Positions 49,240 through 60,600 of a stretch of 64,000 bases of DNA are shown here, in pieces. Below the pieces are notes generated by a model that worked only from the letters and a program-made list of their open reading frames with translations, was not told where the DNA came from and ran no database searches. Position numbers and translations under genes: made by a program. Positions within the stretch are counted from its first letter, which is position 1; each line of letters opens with the position of its first letter. This DNA is from Typhlomys cinereus (lineage: Eukaryota; Chordata; Mammalia; Rodentia; Platacanthomyidae): NCBI GenBank assembly GCA_023101885.1, contig JALPQD010000411.1, forward strand, positions 1,057,909 through 1,121,908, read 5' to 3'.

Positions 49240-49682
49240 TATTCCAGCAGAAAAGCCCTACTATGTGTATCAGAGTGCAAGAGCTCGAAATGGGACAATG
49301 GTGGGCAGACACTATCTCCTGGACATGACAAGAACTGCATGGCAACTATTCTGTCAGCGTTTTACCGGGAAAAGGGAAAGATCTCAAGAAGTTCCGCACC
49401 TCCCTGAAACTCAAGAGAACTAGTACGTAGAGGGAAGAAAAAGGAAGATGCTCTCCTCAGCGATGGACCTACTGACCTATGTCACGAGCTGGAGCATGAG
49501 TCGTGTCGGCACGTGACATCAAGACAAACTAGATAAAGCACAATGGGCCACACAGGTGAAAAGACTTGAAAATAAGAGGGAGTGTGACAGGGGAGATGAA
49601 GGGTGATCAGGAGAAAAGAAGGGGAGGTGGGAATGGGGATGCTGGGAGAGGAAAAAGAAAAATAAAATTATTTTTAAAAAGA
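49240..49682 (+). mobile_element. LINE (L1-like) 3'-end fragment
   Basis: Its second half is homologous to 27360-27640 (same order of motifs: AAGATGCT, CTACTGACCTATG, GCTGGAGCATGA, CAAACTAGATAAA, GAAAAGACTTGAAAATA). It ends with an A-rich tail at 49655-49682. It sits directly 3' of another L1-like end (48545-49142) in the same orientation, so two insertions or one composite are possible. Confidence 0.45.
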
Positions 49683-49904
49683 AATGAATATTTGTGTCTA
49701 TTTTGTTAATAAAGTCATTTCATCTATTTTCAGGCAGGTTTTTCAGTCTTCTTTTTGTCTTCAATTAAGAAAAACAGTGCTTAATTTTCTTTTTTAAAAA
49801 TATTGTTTATGAGAGAGTGACAAGCAGACAGACAGATATGTACAGAGGGAGGGAGGAAGAGAAACAGAGAGAGAGAGAGACAAAGAAGGAGAGAAGAAAG
49901 GAGA

Positions 49905-50070
49905 GAGGAAAGATAGATTGAAATTGAAAGAGATTGATGCACACGTGATGATACATGATTGGAGGTCAGAGGGCGACTTTCCTTCCACTCTATGGGTTTC
50001 TGGGAATTGGACTCAGGTTAGGTTTGCAAGCATGTACTTTTACCTGCTGAGCTATCTTGTTCACCCTCAG
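49905..50070 (-). mobile_element. B3-type SINE, reverse
   Basis: Reads GGAGGTCAGAGGGCGACTTT, GGGTTTCTGGGAATTGGACT and CTTTTACCTGCTGAGCTATC, a reversed B3. A GA-rich tract (49810-49910) flanks its tail. Confidence 0.65.
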
Positions 50071-50143
50071 TGTCTTCACATCCGTGCTTTGAGATCTCCT
50101 TCTTCTTCCTTCCCAACAGGGGAAGACTCACAGATGAGCCATT

Positions 50144-50228
50144 AAAAGGAAATGAGCCACTATTTCAGCTCAGACCTTTCTGACCAGCTGCAGGTGGTTA
50201 AACATTTAGTGCCAGATGATCTTTGGAA
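50144..50228 (+). repeat. Direct repeat, copy 1
   Basis: Begins AAAGGAAATGAGCCACTAT and contains GACCTTTCTGACCAGCTGCA and GTGGTTAAACATTT. It matches 50880-50965 over about 80 bases with few changes. I cannot assign it to a repeat family. Confidence 0.8.
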
Positions 50229-50879
50229 AACGGGACACTCCAAGAGGAGGAGGATGGGAATGGGAGTGTCGCTTTTGGCACACTGTCTTTTATGAGATCT
50301 TCACTGTGACGGCATAGTCAGGAAGAAGGGGCTTTCCTATCATTAGCAAATGCCTGCATGAATCACACTGTCCATCCTCACTTCAACGGAACCTCGGGAT
50401 TTTCCTCAGACTCACTTTAAGGTCTAGAGAGGAAGTGGCTTGTGTCAAGTGACAGAAACAATTAGTGCCAGAGCTGACCCAACACTGGTTCTTGTCAATG
50501 ACCATCCTTTTGAATCCACACTGATGGTCCAACATGTGGGTTTTCCTCTTACCATGATGCTTGCAAAAGTCACCGTATGTGGCACAGAGGATCACGTCAT
50601 GAGTCCAACAAGGATCCTGGGTATATTCACTGCAGAGATGAAAGTTAGAACGTACCATCTGCCACTCAATGACATCATTTACTGACTTGCACTTCAAAGA
50701 GGACCCTACTGTCCTTAAAACATGAAGCACTTTCATACTTGAAATCTAGACACCAGAATGCTGTGGGCCCCAAAGTCTAGAAGGCTCTTGGAAGAACACA
50801 AACCAGGCTCCAGTGGCGTGCCAACCTCGGAAAGACCCAGGCTGACATCTTTGCGTGGGCATTCCTGGACTCTTCCCAT

Positions 50880-50965
50880 TGAAAGGAAATGAGCCACTAT
50901 TGCAGCTGAGACCTTTCTGACCAGCTGCAAGTGGTTAAACATTTGGTGCCAGAATCTTAGGAAAA
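50880..50965 (+). repeat. Direct repeat, copy 2
   Basis: Second copy of the 50144-50228 sequence in the same orientation, about 735 bases downstream. Differences are single bases (TTTCAGCTC/TTGCAGCTG, CAGGTGG/CAAGTGG, TTAGTGCC/TTGGTGCC). Confidence 0.8.
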
Positions 50966-51769
50966 CATTCCCAAGAAACAGTCTCCTATTAGAGAGGATG
51001 GAGGGTCCCTGCTCAAGAGAAACGCAGACCTCACACTCCTTCTCTGAAAGGAATGGAGGGTGACCAGCGGACCAGGCAACCCTGCCAAGGAGTGGGATTG
51101 AAAGATGCTAAACCCGCAGAATGGCTGCCCAGAGGAATTTTAAAATGGCATGGCTGCTGGCCCAAAAGAGATTAAGGTCTCTCTCGCAGTACAGGGAGGA
51201 TGCCAGCACTAAGCAGAAGATGAGCACAGGCCTGAAGAAAGAAAGAATAAAAGGAAATTGAGCCAATAGGAAATTAAAAACTGGATTTGGAGATTATCCA
51301 GACAATACAATTATCCACAAAAGGATATTGTGGAACCTTTTTTAAAAGGGTCCACTAAGGTCTGGCAGCACTGACAGGTCTGGAGGACATGGTCCTATGG
51401 TTATGGGCGACGATTTAGCTCTGGGAAACAGCGGGCAGCAGAGCGCAGCAAAAGCCAGTGTCCTGTGCAGTCTGAATTCCACACCAACAGGAGAACCCGA
51501 GAGAGGGCAGGGAAAAAGAGACTTTGATGGCCACAAATCTGCTTGAAGACTTGTAACCTAAGATGAGCAGTAAGACATCGCTGAGGGAATAGCTAGACAG
51601 ACGCTAGAAAATAAGGCTGGTCGGTGAGAGACTTCCCTCATCACGCTCCCACCTGAAGATGCATAACCTTCAGAGATTTACTTAAGTTATATGATGACCA
51701 GCCTCCCGTTTGATTTCTATAAGCAGCTCTGAGTGCTGCAGAAACTAAATACAAATTCCTCTGACTTGT

Positions 51770-52085
51770 TTTGTGTGGGCATCTGCACCTGTCCATGAGT
51801 ATGTGCATCTGCATATATCCATGTGTGTGCATATGCATATGTCCATGTGTGTGCACCTGTATCTATGTATGCCTATATGTATGTGCATTTGCATATGTTC
51901 ATGTGTGTGCACCTGTATTTATGTATGCCTATATGTATGTGCATTTGCATATGTTCATGTGTGTGCATCTGGTGCATCTGCATCTGTCCATGTGTGTGCA
52001 CATCTGTATCTACATATGTCCATGTGTATGCATCTGCAATCTGTCATGTGTATGTGCATCTGCATCTATGTATGCTCATGTGTGT
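51770..52085. repeat. TG-rich minisatellite with about 60-bp repeats
   Basis: Units combine CATATGTCCATGTGTGTGCA, ATCTATGTATGCC and TATATGTATGTGCATTTGC. Two consecutive copies of about 60 bp (about 51860-51919 and 51920-51979) are nearly identical. The Cys/Val/His-rich frames are by-products of the repeat. Confidence 0.85.
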
Positions 52086-52298
52086 GCTGGCATGTTTAGA
52101 AGAGGGCATTTGAGTGTTTGTGCCTGTGATGGCCCAGGGTGACATCAAGAACTGTCCTGGATTGTTCTACCTCCTTATTGCTTTGCTCTGGGTCTCCCAA
52201 GTTCTGCCAGTATTTTTACATAGGCTCTGAGGATCCAAACTCAGGTCCATTTGCTTCCCAGGCAAAGGTTTTAACCCCTGACTCATCTCCTCAACCTG
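52070..52298 (-). mobile_element. B2-superfamily SINE (long variant), reverse
   Basis: Reversed head GTTTTAACCCCTGACTCATC; body GGCCCAGGGTGACATCAAGA and GTCCTGGATTGTTCTACCTC. A TGTG-rich minisatellite abuts its tail. Confidence 0.75.
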
Positions 52299-52529
52299 AC
52301 CTTTTGTAAAAATTCATCACTGCAACTTCATTAATTCCTTATTTACACAGACATTCTTTTGAAAGTCAACCTAAAGATATCACAAATGCAATCCTAGTTA
52401 CCTTACCCCAAAACAAGAGATGTGTCTTCAATTCCCTCTCCATGGCCAATCCCTACACCCTCTGACTTTCTCTCTTGGTTGTTTCTCTAATCTCTCTCCC
52501 ATGTTCCAACCATATTACACATAATCTTC

Positions 52530-52574
52530 TCCTCTCTCTCTCTCTTTCTCTCTCTGTCTCTCTCTCTCTCTCAG
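52530..52574. repeat. (CT)n tract
   Basis: CT dinucleotides with single T and G interruptions. Confidence 0.9.
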
Positions 52575-54507
52575 CAAGTGTATTCAAGCACTCAGGGGGA
52601 ATATAAAGTCATTACCCACACTGACAGGATGATTTATCTCACAGAAATATTCCACTAACACCCAGCTTAAACCTTATGATGGTCTGAATATGAAAATGTC
52701 CCCCATGGGCTCCTGTATTTCGCAATCTTGGCTCATTCTTTCCTGGGGCCACCATGCATCCTTGCCACCTAAATAACTTAGAGGTGTACACTAGGCTCTT
52801 CAAGACCCTGTGGTGCCACCTGGGAGTTTTACAGATGCAACCTTGCCCACTCACACGCTTGTTTCTGCATTTATGAAAACTCTAAATAGGCTGAATGTCA
52901 CATTTCACAAAAACACGCAAGGCTGAGAGCCAAAGGCCTCAGGACAGGAATTAGAATCACTGAAGCAGGGGCGCCGGGCTAGGAAAACCATTAGCAACCA
53001 TCCCCTCTTTGCTCGGGAGCAACAGCAAGGTCAAGCTGCACTGGGGCAGTTGAAAAAGCAGGATTCACAATGAAGGAGTATGGGTCAAAGTCAGATGCAA
53101 AAAATGTCTTCTAGAAGGAATACAGAAAAATAAAACGAGGGGCAGAAAAATGCTCGTTTTATATTTCTGATCTATGAGAGAAAGACAGACAAATAAGAAT
53201 GGAAAAGCCAAGTTCGTTAGACACACAGATAACTACATAACTCATCACAGGAGAAAAGGAAAAGCCACAAAGAGCAAAGACAAAAGTAAAAGCGCCTAGA
53301 AACTAAAAGGCGAACAGAACAGAATGTTGGCAAAATATGATTTCGAACCTTAGTGCTCAGGAGTCACTTAGAAAATACCAAAACACTGCCTCAGGCTGAA
53401 GGTATCTTGCAGAAGATAGCCAACAGACACCAATATGGTCAGTCTCATTAGTGACAAATGGAAACTGACTATGGCTTAGCTTTCTGCCTGACAAATTAAT
53501 AGAGGAAAAGTAGGGGAGGGGCTTCATTTGGATGACGGGATCTGGGGGGGGGTTCATTGCTGGGGCTGGTGGAATGTTTCTAAAGCGATTTAGTCCTTGG
53601 ATTTTGTAAGTAAATGTCTTAGATCATCAGAGAAAATACATGCTCACATACGATCTACTCCTAGCTTACTAAAGGTAACCCCATGGATCCGATTAGCAGC
53701 ACACATTTTCACATATATAGGACAATTATGTAATTGTGTGCATTATGGGACTATGTGGTTAGCAAACAATTTCTTTTCAAGGGGCCTTCAAGTGATAATA
53801 GGAAAACACTCTAATGCTAAATGAAAGAGTTACAAAGAAAGACACACAATTTATGATGATGTGTAAACAATGACAAGCATAAAAGTAAAATATGCTAAAT
53901 ATTATTTATCTACTTTTTGAACAAATGTCTGATTTTTGTCAGCATTTTCTGAATTTTCGACAATGAGTCATGTTTTTGAAAAAAAGGATGTTTTCAGTCA
54001 ACTATTAGAAGACACTGAAAGTGACATTTTAATTATTTTACTTGAGTGTAAGGATACATGCTGCTTCACAAGCATTGAGACTGGAATGAAACAAAACTGT
54101 GCAAAGCTAAAATAGAATGGACTTCACGAATATCTTAAACTATATTGAAAACTAACACTATTCTATCTGTTCTGATTGCAAATGAATAAAACATGGGCTA
54201 TTTTGATTTTAAAGTAAAATGTTTTGCTTGGAATGATGATGTTATGGTTTATATTACTAGTCAGCTTGTTAGACCCTAGATAGAACCTCTCAGGAAATGA
54301 GATTTTGGACATATCTGTGCATCATTATCAAGATGAGGGAAGACTCTCTGGGGACGCCGATGATGAATTTTCGGGATCAGCACAGCTGAGACGGATGACC
54401 TCCCCTACCTGCAGGCAGCACTCACAGGCTGTTCCTGGTCTGAATACAAAGGAAAAAGGTTGTTGAGCAGAAGCATCCATTGCTCTCTGCTTCCTGTCTG
54501 CATACAT

Positions 54508-54958
54508 AACACAACGGTCATGTCAGATGCACATGTCAACTTGGAAATTGAGGGCTTGAGCTCTGGGCATCATGTGAAGAACTGGTAGTTAGGTTGAGCC
54601 CTGGGCAAGCCTCCAAAAGACTGTCTAACTGATGGACAAGGAACAGTCCATGGTGGGTGGGACTAGTCGCTGGACTGATGAATAAGTTGGAGGGAACTGG
54701 TTGAGGAAGTTGGCATCCCTTGGTACATTTAGTCCGATATGCTGGTCTGGAAAGTAAGGATTGTCCCAATCTCAGCAGTCCTGTGGATGCAGGAATATGG
54801 CCTGACCAGTTCTTTTGACCTCTGGTGATGGTGTGGACTCTTCTGCCAAGCTGGATTAAGAACTGTAACTGGACAGTTGTAAGCAAGAATAAAATCCCTT
54901 GTTCCACCTTAAGCTGTTTGGCTGTGAGTTTATCACCAACAATGCAACAGTAACTATG
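54508..54958 (+). mobile_element. Medium-copy repeat family 1, copy d
   Basis: Collinear with 6258-6680 but more diverged: CATGTCAACTTGGAAATTGA, CATGGTGGGTGGGACTAG, GATATGCTGGTCTGGAAAG and the end CCCTTGTTCCACCTTAAGC. It heads a cluster of three such repeats in the same orientation. Confidence 0.7.
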
Positions 54959-55093
54959 ACAGTGACCATACAGCTTCTGCTCCTGAGCCATGAATTCTCC
55001 ATCTGCCACCACGTTTCCCCCGTCACGACAGAATGAACTCCTGAACCCCCAGAACTACGAACCAGAAGAAGCCGTTTTTCCCTTTTGCCAATT

Positions 55094-55480
55094 GTAAGTA
55101 TAGGTGCCAACCTGACAAATGAAGGCTGAACTCTGGGCACATTTCTAAAGAATTAGTAGTTGGATTAAACCCTGAACCAGTCTGCAGGAGATTGCCTGAC
55201 TGATGCGGGAAGACCCAGCTCATAGTGTGTGTGTGGTGTGTGTGTGTGGGGGGAACATTCGCTGAGCAGGTGCATAGGATGGAGGGAGCTAGCTCAGAAG
55301 CTGGCATTCTTCAGCATACTTTGACAGTCTTGCTGTCCAGTAAGTGAGGCTGGCTCTTCTCAGCAGCGTTGTGGATATGATGTGGAGAGTTCTCTCGGCT
55401 TCTGATGCTGGTGTGAGCTCTCCTGACAAGCTGCACTACGAACTGTAACTAAGAATCATGAGAAAGAATAAAATCTCCTT
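55094..55480 (+). mobile_element. Medium-copy repeat family 1, copy e
   Basis: Most diverged copy (AGGTGCCAACCTGACAAAT start, GAGCTCTCCTGACAAGCTGC, AGAACTGTAACT-like end). A GTGTGTG-rich insertion occurs at 55219-55250. It is followed immediately by a family 2 repeat at 55483. Confidence 0.6.
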
Positions 55481-55482
55481 TG

Positions 55483-55850
55483 TTATGGCTTGAAACGTGT
55501 CCCCCACAGACTCATGTGTTTGGGAAGGTCATGGCACCTTTAGGAAGTGGAGCCTTGTGGAAGGAAGGCAGCCACAGGGGGTGGGCCTTGAGGTGGATGA
55601 GCTCCTCCTCCTTCCGGGAGAGGTCTGCTCTTGCAGCTGGCAGCAGCTCTCAGCCTCCTTGATGGATGTAAACCAGCCTGTCCCAACATGTCATGGCTGC
55701 CAGCCAGCCAGGCCTTTCGTGCCGTGAAGGACTGTATCTTCCCTCTGGAACCGCAAGCTGAATAAATCTCCTTTTCTCCCTCTAAGCTGGTTGTGTTTGA
55801 ATATTACCTCACAGCCGCAGAAAATAGAGTAACCAGTACACCTTTGTTCC
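55483..55850 (+). mobile_element. Medium-copy repeat family 2, copy c
   Basis: Starts TATGGCTTGAAACGTGTCCC and continues GACTCATGTGTTTGGGAAGG, GGAGCCTTGTGGAAGG and GTGAAGGACTGTATCTTCCC. It ends AATAAATCTCCTTTTCTCCC and CTCACAGCC. It directly abuts a family 1 copy on its left. Confidence 0.65.
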
Positions 55851-56479
55851 CCTAAGCTCTTTGGTTGTGGATTTTCCAGCCATATGCAGACAAACTGCAA
55901 TACCTCTTATGCTGCTTCTGTCACAGCAATGAGAAAAATAAGAGAGATGACAATTACGCAGCACTGCTATTCAAAGGATGATAAAAGTTTAAAAAGAATA
56001 GTACAGAGGATTTCTCCAACCACTTCCTAGTCTCTCTCATCCCTTTGGTATTGTTGGTATTATCATGGTATATTTTTCTAAATCATTTGTGATTGGTTCC
56101 ACACATAATTCTCCTCTACCTGATAATGCTTCATTGTGCATCGTCTAAAAACAAGGATCTCTCCTGCATGGCTCGGGAATATTCATGCACATAAGGAGGC
56201 CAGTATTGACACAGTGCTTCATGTCCATCCACACGACTCATGCGAATATCTCTAGGGGCCTCACATGCTCCTTCTAGTCGTCCTGACACATTTTTGCAGT
56301 ATTGCTACTAATAATATGCAACATTTAAACAAGGAAGAAGCCACAGCATTTCTCAACAAATTGCAAGCAAATTAGAAGCAAATTCTCAACAAATTAGGAA
56401 CAAGCAAATGAAAACCCCAAAGCCTTCCTAAAAACCAACCCTCATAAAAGCCTTCTAAAAAGTTTTTTTTTATTTTAAA

Positions 56480-56492
56480 GAAATTATTTATT

Positions 56493-56537
<45 letters not shown>

Positions 56538-57066
56538 ACCTGTTGAGGCTCAAGGGTGACTTTGGGAATTATCCTGAATTGATTCTACCTCCTCTTTCCT
56601 TTGTTTTTTCCCAGGTTTCACCTTCCAGAGCCAGAAGTGCAGGCTGTCTCTATGCCTGCCTGAAAGTTTTAATTTTTATTATTTTTTTATTTATTCAATT
56701 GTGCGTGTATGTGTGTGTGCGCGTGTGTGTATGTATGTGTGTGTATGTATATGTGTGTGTGTAGAACCATGGACGAATTCGGGAACCACCATGGACGCCT
56801 CCACCTCCTCCTTGTTTACTCTGCCCTGGGATTCACAGGCTCCGCCCTACCAGGACCTGAAACGCAGGCCGCCCCCGCTTCCGCCCAGTGTCTATACATG
56901 AGGTCTAGGATCGGAACTCAGGACCTTTCACCTGCAAGGCAGAGGCTTAACCCCTGAGCCATCTCTCCAGCCCCCAGCCAGACATTTTTATGTGGGATCC
57001 AGGATCCAAACTCAGGTCCTTCTGCTTTCAAGACAGAGGCTTAACTCCTGAACTATTTCTCCAGCC
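56480..57066 (-). mobile_element. Two nested B2-superfamily SINEs (reverse)
   Basis: The inner element is about 56664-56975: GT-rich tail side at 56700-56762 and reversed head GCTTAACCCCTGAGCCATCT at 56946. It lies within an outer copy. The outer copy has its tail side and body at 56480-56663 and its head at 56976-57066 (GGATCCAAACTCAGGTCC, then GCTTAACTCCTGAACTATTT). The outer body breaks off after AGTGCAGGCTGTC and resumes with CAGACATTTTTATGTGGG. Confidence 0.8.
56494..56536. repeat. (GT)n microsatellite
   Basis: About 21 GT units at the tail of the outer reversed SINE of the nested pair. Confidence 0.95.
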
Positions 57067-57494
57067 TCTAAAAAGCTCTTTAACCTGCCTGTTTTTTCCT
57101 TGTATACAAAACCATATTTCTTTTAGTTCACAAAAATGTTGAAAACTCTGCCCAAAAGCAAAATCTTGTGAATATCAATTCTGTTAAAGGGAAAATACAA
57201 ACTTTTGGGGACATCTTCAAAACAAATGGGAGATTATCAGCAGTAAATGTTTTCTGCCTTAATACAGATTTTTCCATTGTATATAGGTAACGGTTGTATA
57301 CAATTTCACTTTCTGTCATGTGAAAGTTGATCTTTGGTAGGTTTGTTTCAGATTCTAAACATAACTTTTGGCACATTTTATTTCCTTTTATACACTGTTT
57401 GCTTACAATTAGGAAACAGAAGGGACGTAGTGTACTTTTAAAAAAAACTTAAAAAATACTCAAGAAAAGAAAAAGGCATATAGAGCAATGGAAC

Positions 57495-57650
57495 ATTAAG
57501 CAGATGTGGTGGTGCACAGCTGTAATCACAGTCTGCAGGGAGCAGAGGCAGGACGATCATGAGTTTACAGCCAACCTCAACTCACAGTGAATGTGAAGTT
57601 AGCGTGTGCTCCACGAGACCCTGACTCAAAAAGCCCAAGCAGCAACAAAA
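57495..57650 (+). mobile_element. B1 SINE
   Basis: Reads GATGTGGTGGTGCACAGCTG, TAATCACAGTCTGCAGGGAG, AGAGGCAGGACGATCATGAG and an A-rich end after CGAGACCCTGACTCAAAAA, as in B1. Confidence 0.7.
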
Positions 57651-57850
57651 ACCTAGATGAAATGAAGGACAAGGTATGGATTTGAAAGCCCCATACTAGT
57701 AATTATATTAAACAAATGTAAATAATGTTAAGTGTATGTAGATGAAATACTCTAATTAACAAACATTGTTGGTAGAGACAAGAAAAATATACTGCTTATG
57801 AATATACTGCTTTTTAGGATTAAGGCAGATTTTATTTAGAAAGGATGGAA

Positions 57851-57873
57851 CTCACAGACACGGAGTCTGTGAG
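57851..57873. other. Perfect 9-bp hairpin
   Basis: CTCACAGAC and GTCTGTGAG flank a five-base loop ACGGA. It sits at the left of a GC-richer segment (57840-58170) that I cannot classify and that may be an old LTR or other repeat. Confidence 0.6.
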
Positions 57874-58533
57874 GGGCAAGGGAGCCCCAGATGGCAGGAG
57901 TGTTTGTAAACTTGGGTGAGCCTCAGAAAAAGGACTTTTTCTCATTGGTGAGCTCTAGTCTCTGTGAACCTGATTGGTCTGTTATGGCGGACCAGCAGGG
58001 CAGGCCGACCAGACCTCCTGGCTGAGTTGAGGAATTTAGTTCATTTGCATTTGAGGAGCTACTCTCCGCCCGCATCCTTGGAGTTCAAATCCACATCCTT
58101 CCACAAAGGGTTGGGGAAGCTGGGACTTTATCTCAGAGGGGACTTTCCAGCAGCCTTAACTCTCTGTTCTACCTAACGAAATTTTTCTCTCTCTTTATGA
58201 CAAGGTTTCTTTCATTTGATAGATGACTTCATGTGAGAGCCTTAAGGTGGTGTCTCAGCTGAATCTCAGGTATCCCACCTGAGATGCTCAGCTCTGCCCA
58301 CTAGGGAAGGCATGATTCAGTCAGCCTCAACATACACCTCACATACTCCTCCCCAGCAATGCAGCTGAGGAAATTCCAAGTGGACACCCAAGGGGGACAT
58401 TCTAATATAGTAACAGAGACAGGTGGAGCAAGAGAAAGAAGCCGCATATAATTATACTAATAAGAGAGAAAGCAGATAATCATAAGATGAATTTGGAAAG
58501 ACAAGAAAGGTTTTTCAAAAGAATAAATTTTCA

Positions 58534-58920
58534 GGGCTGGGGAAATGGCTCAGTAGTTAAAGGTTTTGCCTCACAGGCACAAGGACCTGAATCCAGAGCC
58601 CCAGATCCCATATAAAAATGGCAGGCAGGTGTGGCAACCTGCCTATAATTCTAACCATGGAAGGAGGAGTCTGGGAATCCCTAGAGCAAGCTGGCTAGCC
58701 AAACTAGCTCTTAATGGTATGCGCTGGGCTTAATTAGAGATGCGAGCCTACTCTAATAAGGTGGAAAAACAATCCAGGATGATTTCTCATATCACTCTTG
58801 GGCCTCCACAAGCACGCACATCCAAGTGATCATCTACACATACACCTGTACAGTTACATAAATCCACATCCAAACACATATATATGCACACATGCACCCC
58901 ATACACACATATATACACGA
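58534..58920 (+). mobile_element. B4-like SINE
   Basis: Head GGGCTGGGGAAATGGCTCAG, then AGGACCTGAATCCAGAGCCC; body GAGTCTGGGAATCCCTAGAG and CTGGCTAGCCAAACTAGCTC; tail CA/TA-rich (58830-58920). Confidence 0.7.
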
Positions 58921-59106
58921 AAGAAAAAAAGGGTAAACTTTTAAAAACTTTTACAATACTTTACATAAAAGGTGTATCACAACACAAAAAAGACTAGGGA
59001 ACAGAGTAAGAGGCTTCATTTTTGGATTGGAGAGTCAGCATTACAAAATGTCAAGTCATCTCTAGTTAATCTACTTTCTGAATGCAGCTCTAAACAAAAT
59101 CTGAAC

Positions 59107-59108
<2 letters not shown>

Positions 59109-59149
<41 letters not shown>
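59109..59149. repeat. (GT)n microsatellite
   Basis: About 20 perfect GT units with no recognisable SINE beside it. Confidence 0.95.
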
Positions 59150-59154
<5 letters not shown>

Positions 59155-59789
59155 AATACTCTATATAGAAATACAAAGGACCAAAAATCACTATAAAATT
59201 TGAAGAACAAATTTGAGGAATTAAAACTTTACAGCGCCAGATATTAAAATTTTTTAGCAAACAACTATAGTTAGGAAAGTGTGTACTGCTACAAGGAAAA
59301 AGAAACCTATGAATGAGTGGTCCAGAGAGACTCAGAGTGTGGTTTGTGACAGAGCTGTAGGGCAGTGGGAAAAATATTCTTTTCAATCAATAGTAAGGAC
59401 TCGATATTAGAAAAAAAGGGGGAAATCATCGCTCTTTTGTTCCAACTATAAAAATCACTCAAGGGAATGGTAGAGCTGATGTGAATTAAAAAACACAAGA
59501 TTTCAGAAGATGACAGGAAAAGACAGATTAATAACTAAAATTTAGAATTTCCAAATGGCTTGGACTTGCATAGCACTGATCTTGAATGAAAATAAGCACT
59601 GAGCTTCATTAACATCCAGAACTGAGAGTCAGCTGAAGCTACTTGGAAAAGTTGTGCTGTTGAAACACTTTACTTGAAGGGGTTTTATTATGCAGAATTA
59701 ACTAACTGACAATAGCCAAAGGTAAGAAAGCTTTTTGCTGTGGGTCTTTGGCCATGCTAAGCAAGGGCTCTCCTAGAGTTCCACGTCAG

Positions 59790-59920
59790 CCTTTTGTTTC
59801 TTGAGACAAGGTCTTGCTCTGTAGCCCAAGCTGGCCTCGACTTCCCAATTCTCCTATCTCTACCTCCTGAGAGGTGGAGTTATAGGTGTTTGCCACCACA
59901 CCCAGATGCTAGTAAAGACT
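59790..59920 (-). mobile_element. B1 SINE, reverse
   Basis: Reads CTTGAGACAAGGTCTTGCTC, TGTAGCCCAAGCTGGCCTCG, TACCTCCTGAGAGGTGGAGT and TTGCCACCACACCCAG, a reversed B1. It is the best-preserved B1 in the window. Confidence 0.8.
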
Positions 59921-60600
59921 TGAAAGCTGTTAAATATCAGTCCTTACAGGGGAAATTGAAAGTGACACTCTAATGAAGACACCATTATTCGGGCTAAACT
60001 TGAGAAGGTTCACAGTGTAAATTACAGGTAAGATGTGGTTCCCATTTTACTGACATACTTCTGTATTTTACTTCCTGACATACTTCTGTACTGGTTAAGA
60101 GACAAACTAGAATTCTGAAAAACTAGCTATACCTATTCAAAGCTGCGCTTTTTGGCCCAGCAAGTAAGCTTTTGAGTGACAGTCAACAGAGGCAAATAGG
60201 CACATCCCCTAAAGATAGGCTCAAGAAAAGCCACAGGGTGTTAGTTCATAAGATCCAACTTGAAGCAACTCAAAGGACCACCAGCAGGACGAACACAGAA
60301 TCGCAGCATTTCACTCAGTGAACATCAAGCAATAAAAAGAAACGAGCTGATACCTACAATGAGATAGATGGTTATAGATTAAAAATTGTTGAATGAAAGA
60401 AGCCTGAGACAAAGGCATACATATGATGTGATTCCATTGATACAGTGTTCTAAAACAGGCAAACATACTCTCAGCTATAGAGTAAGGATGAATACAGAGG
60501 TCTACGGGTTGGTGGTCAGGGAGGGGCAGAATCATGACAGAGTTTGAGGAGGGTTCAGAAACTGCTTCTTAAGCATGTTCACCCTGTAAAAGTTTCACAA

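Noticed and set aside
48647..49345. A 232-codon minus-strand open frame
   Set aside because: It reads the reverse of purine-rich L1-like 3' ends and the (TAA)n tail, giving runs of Leu, Ser and Pro.
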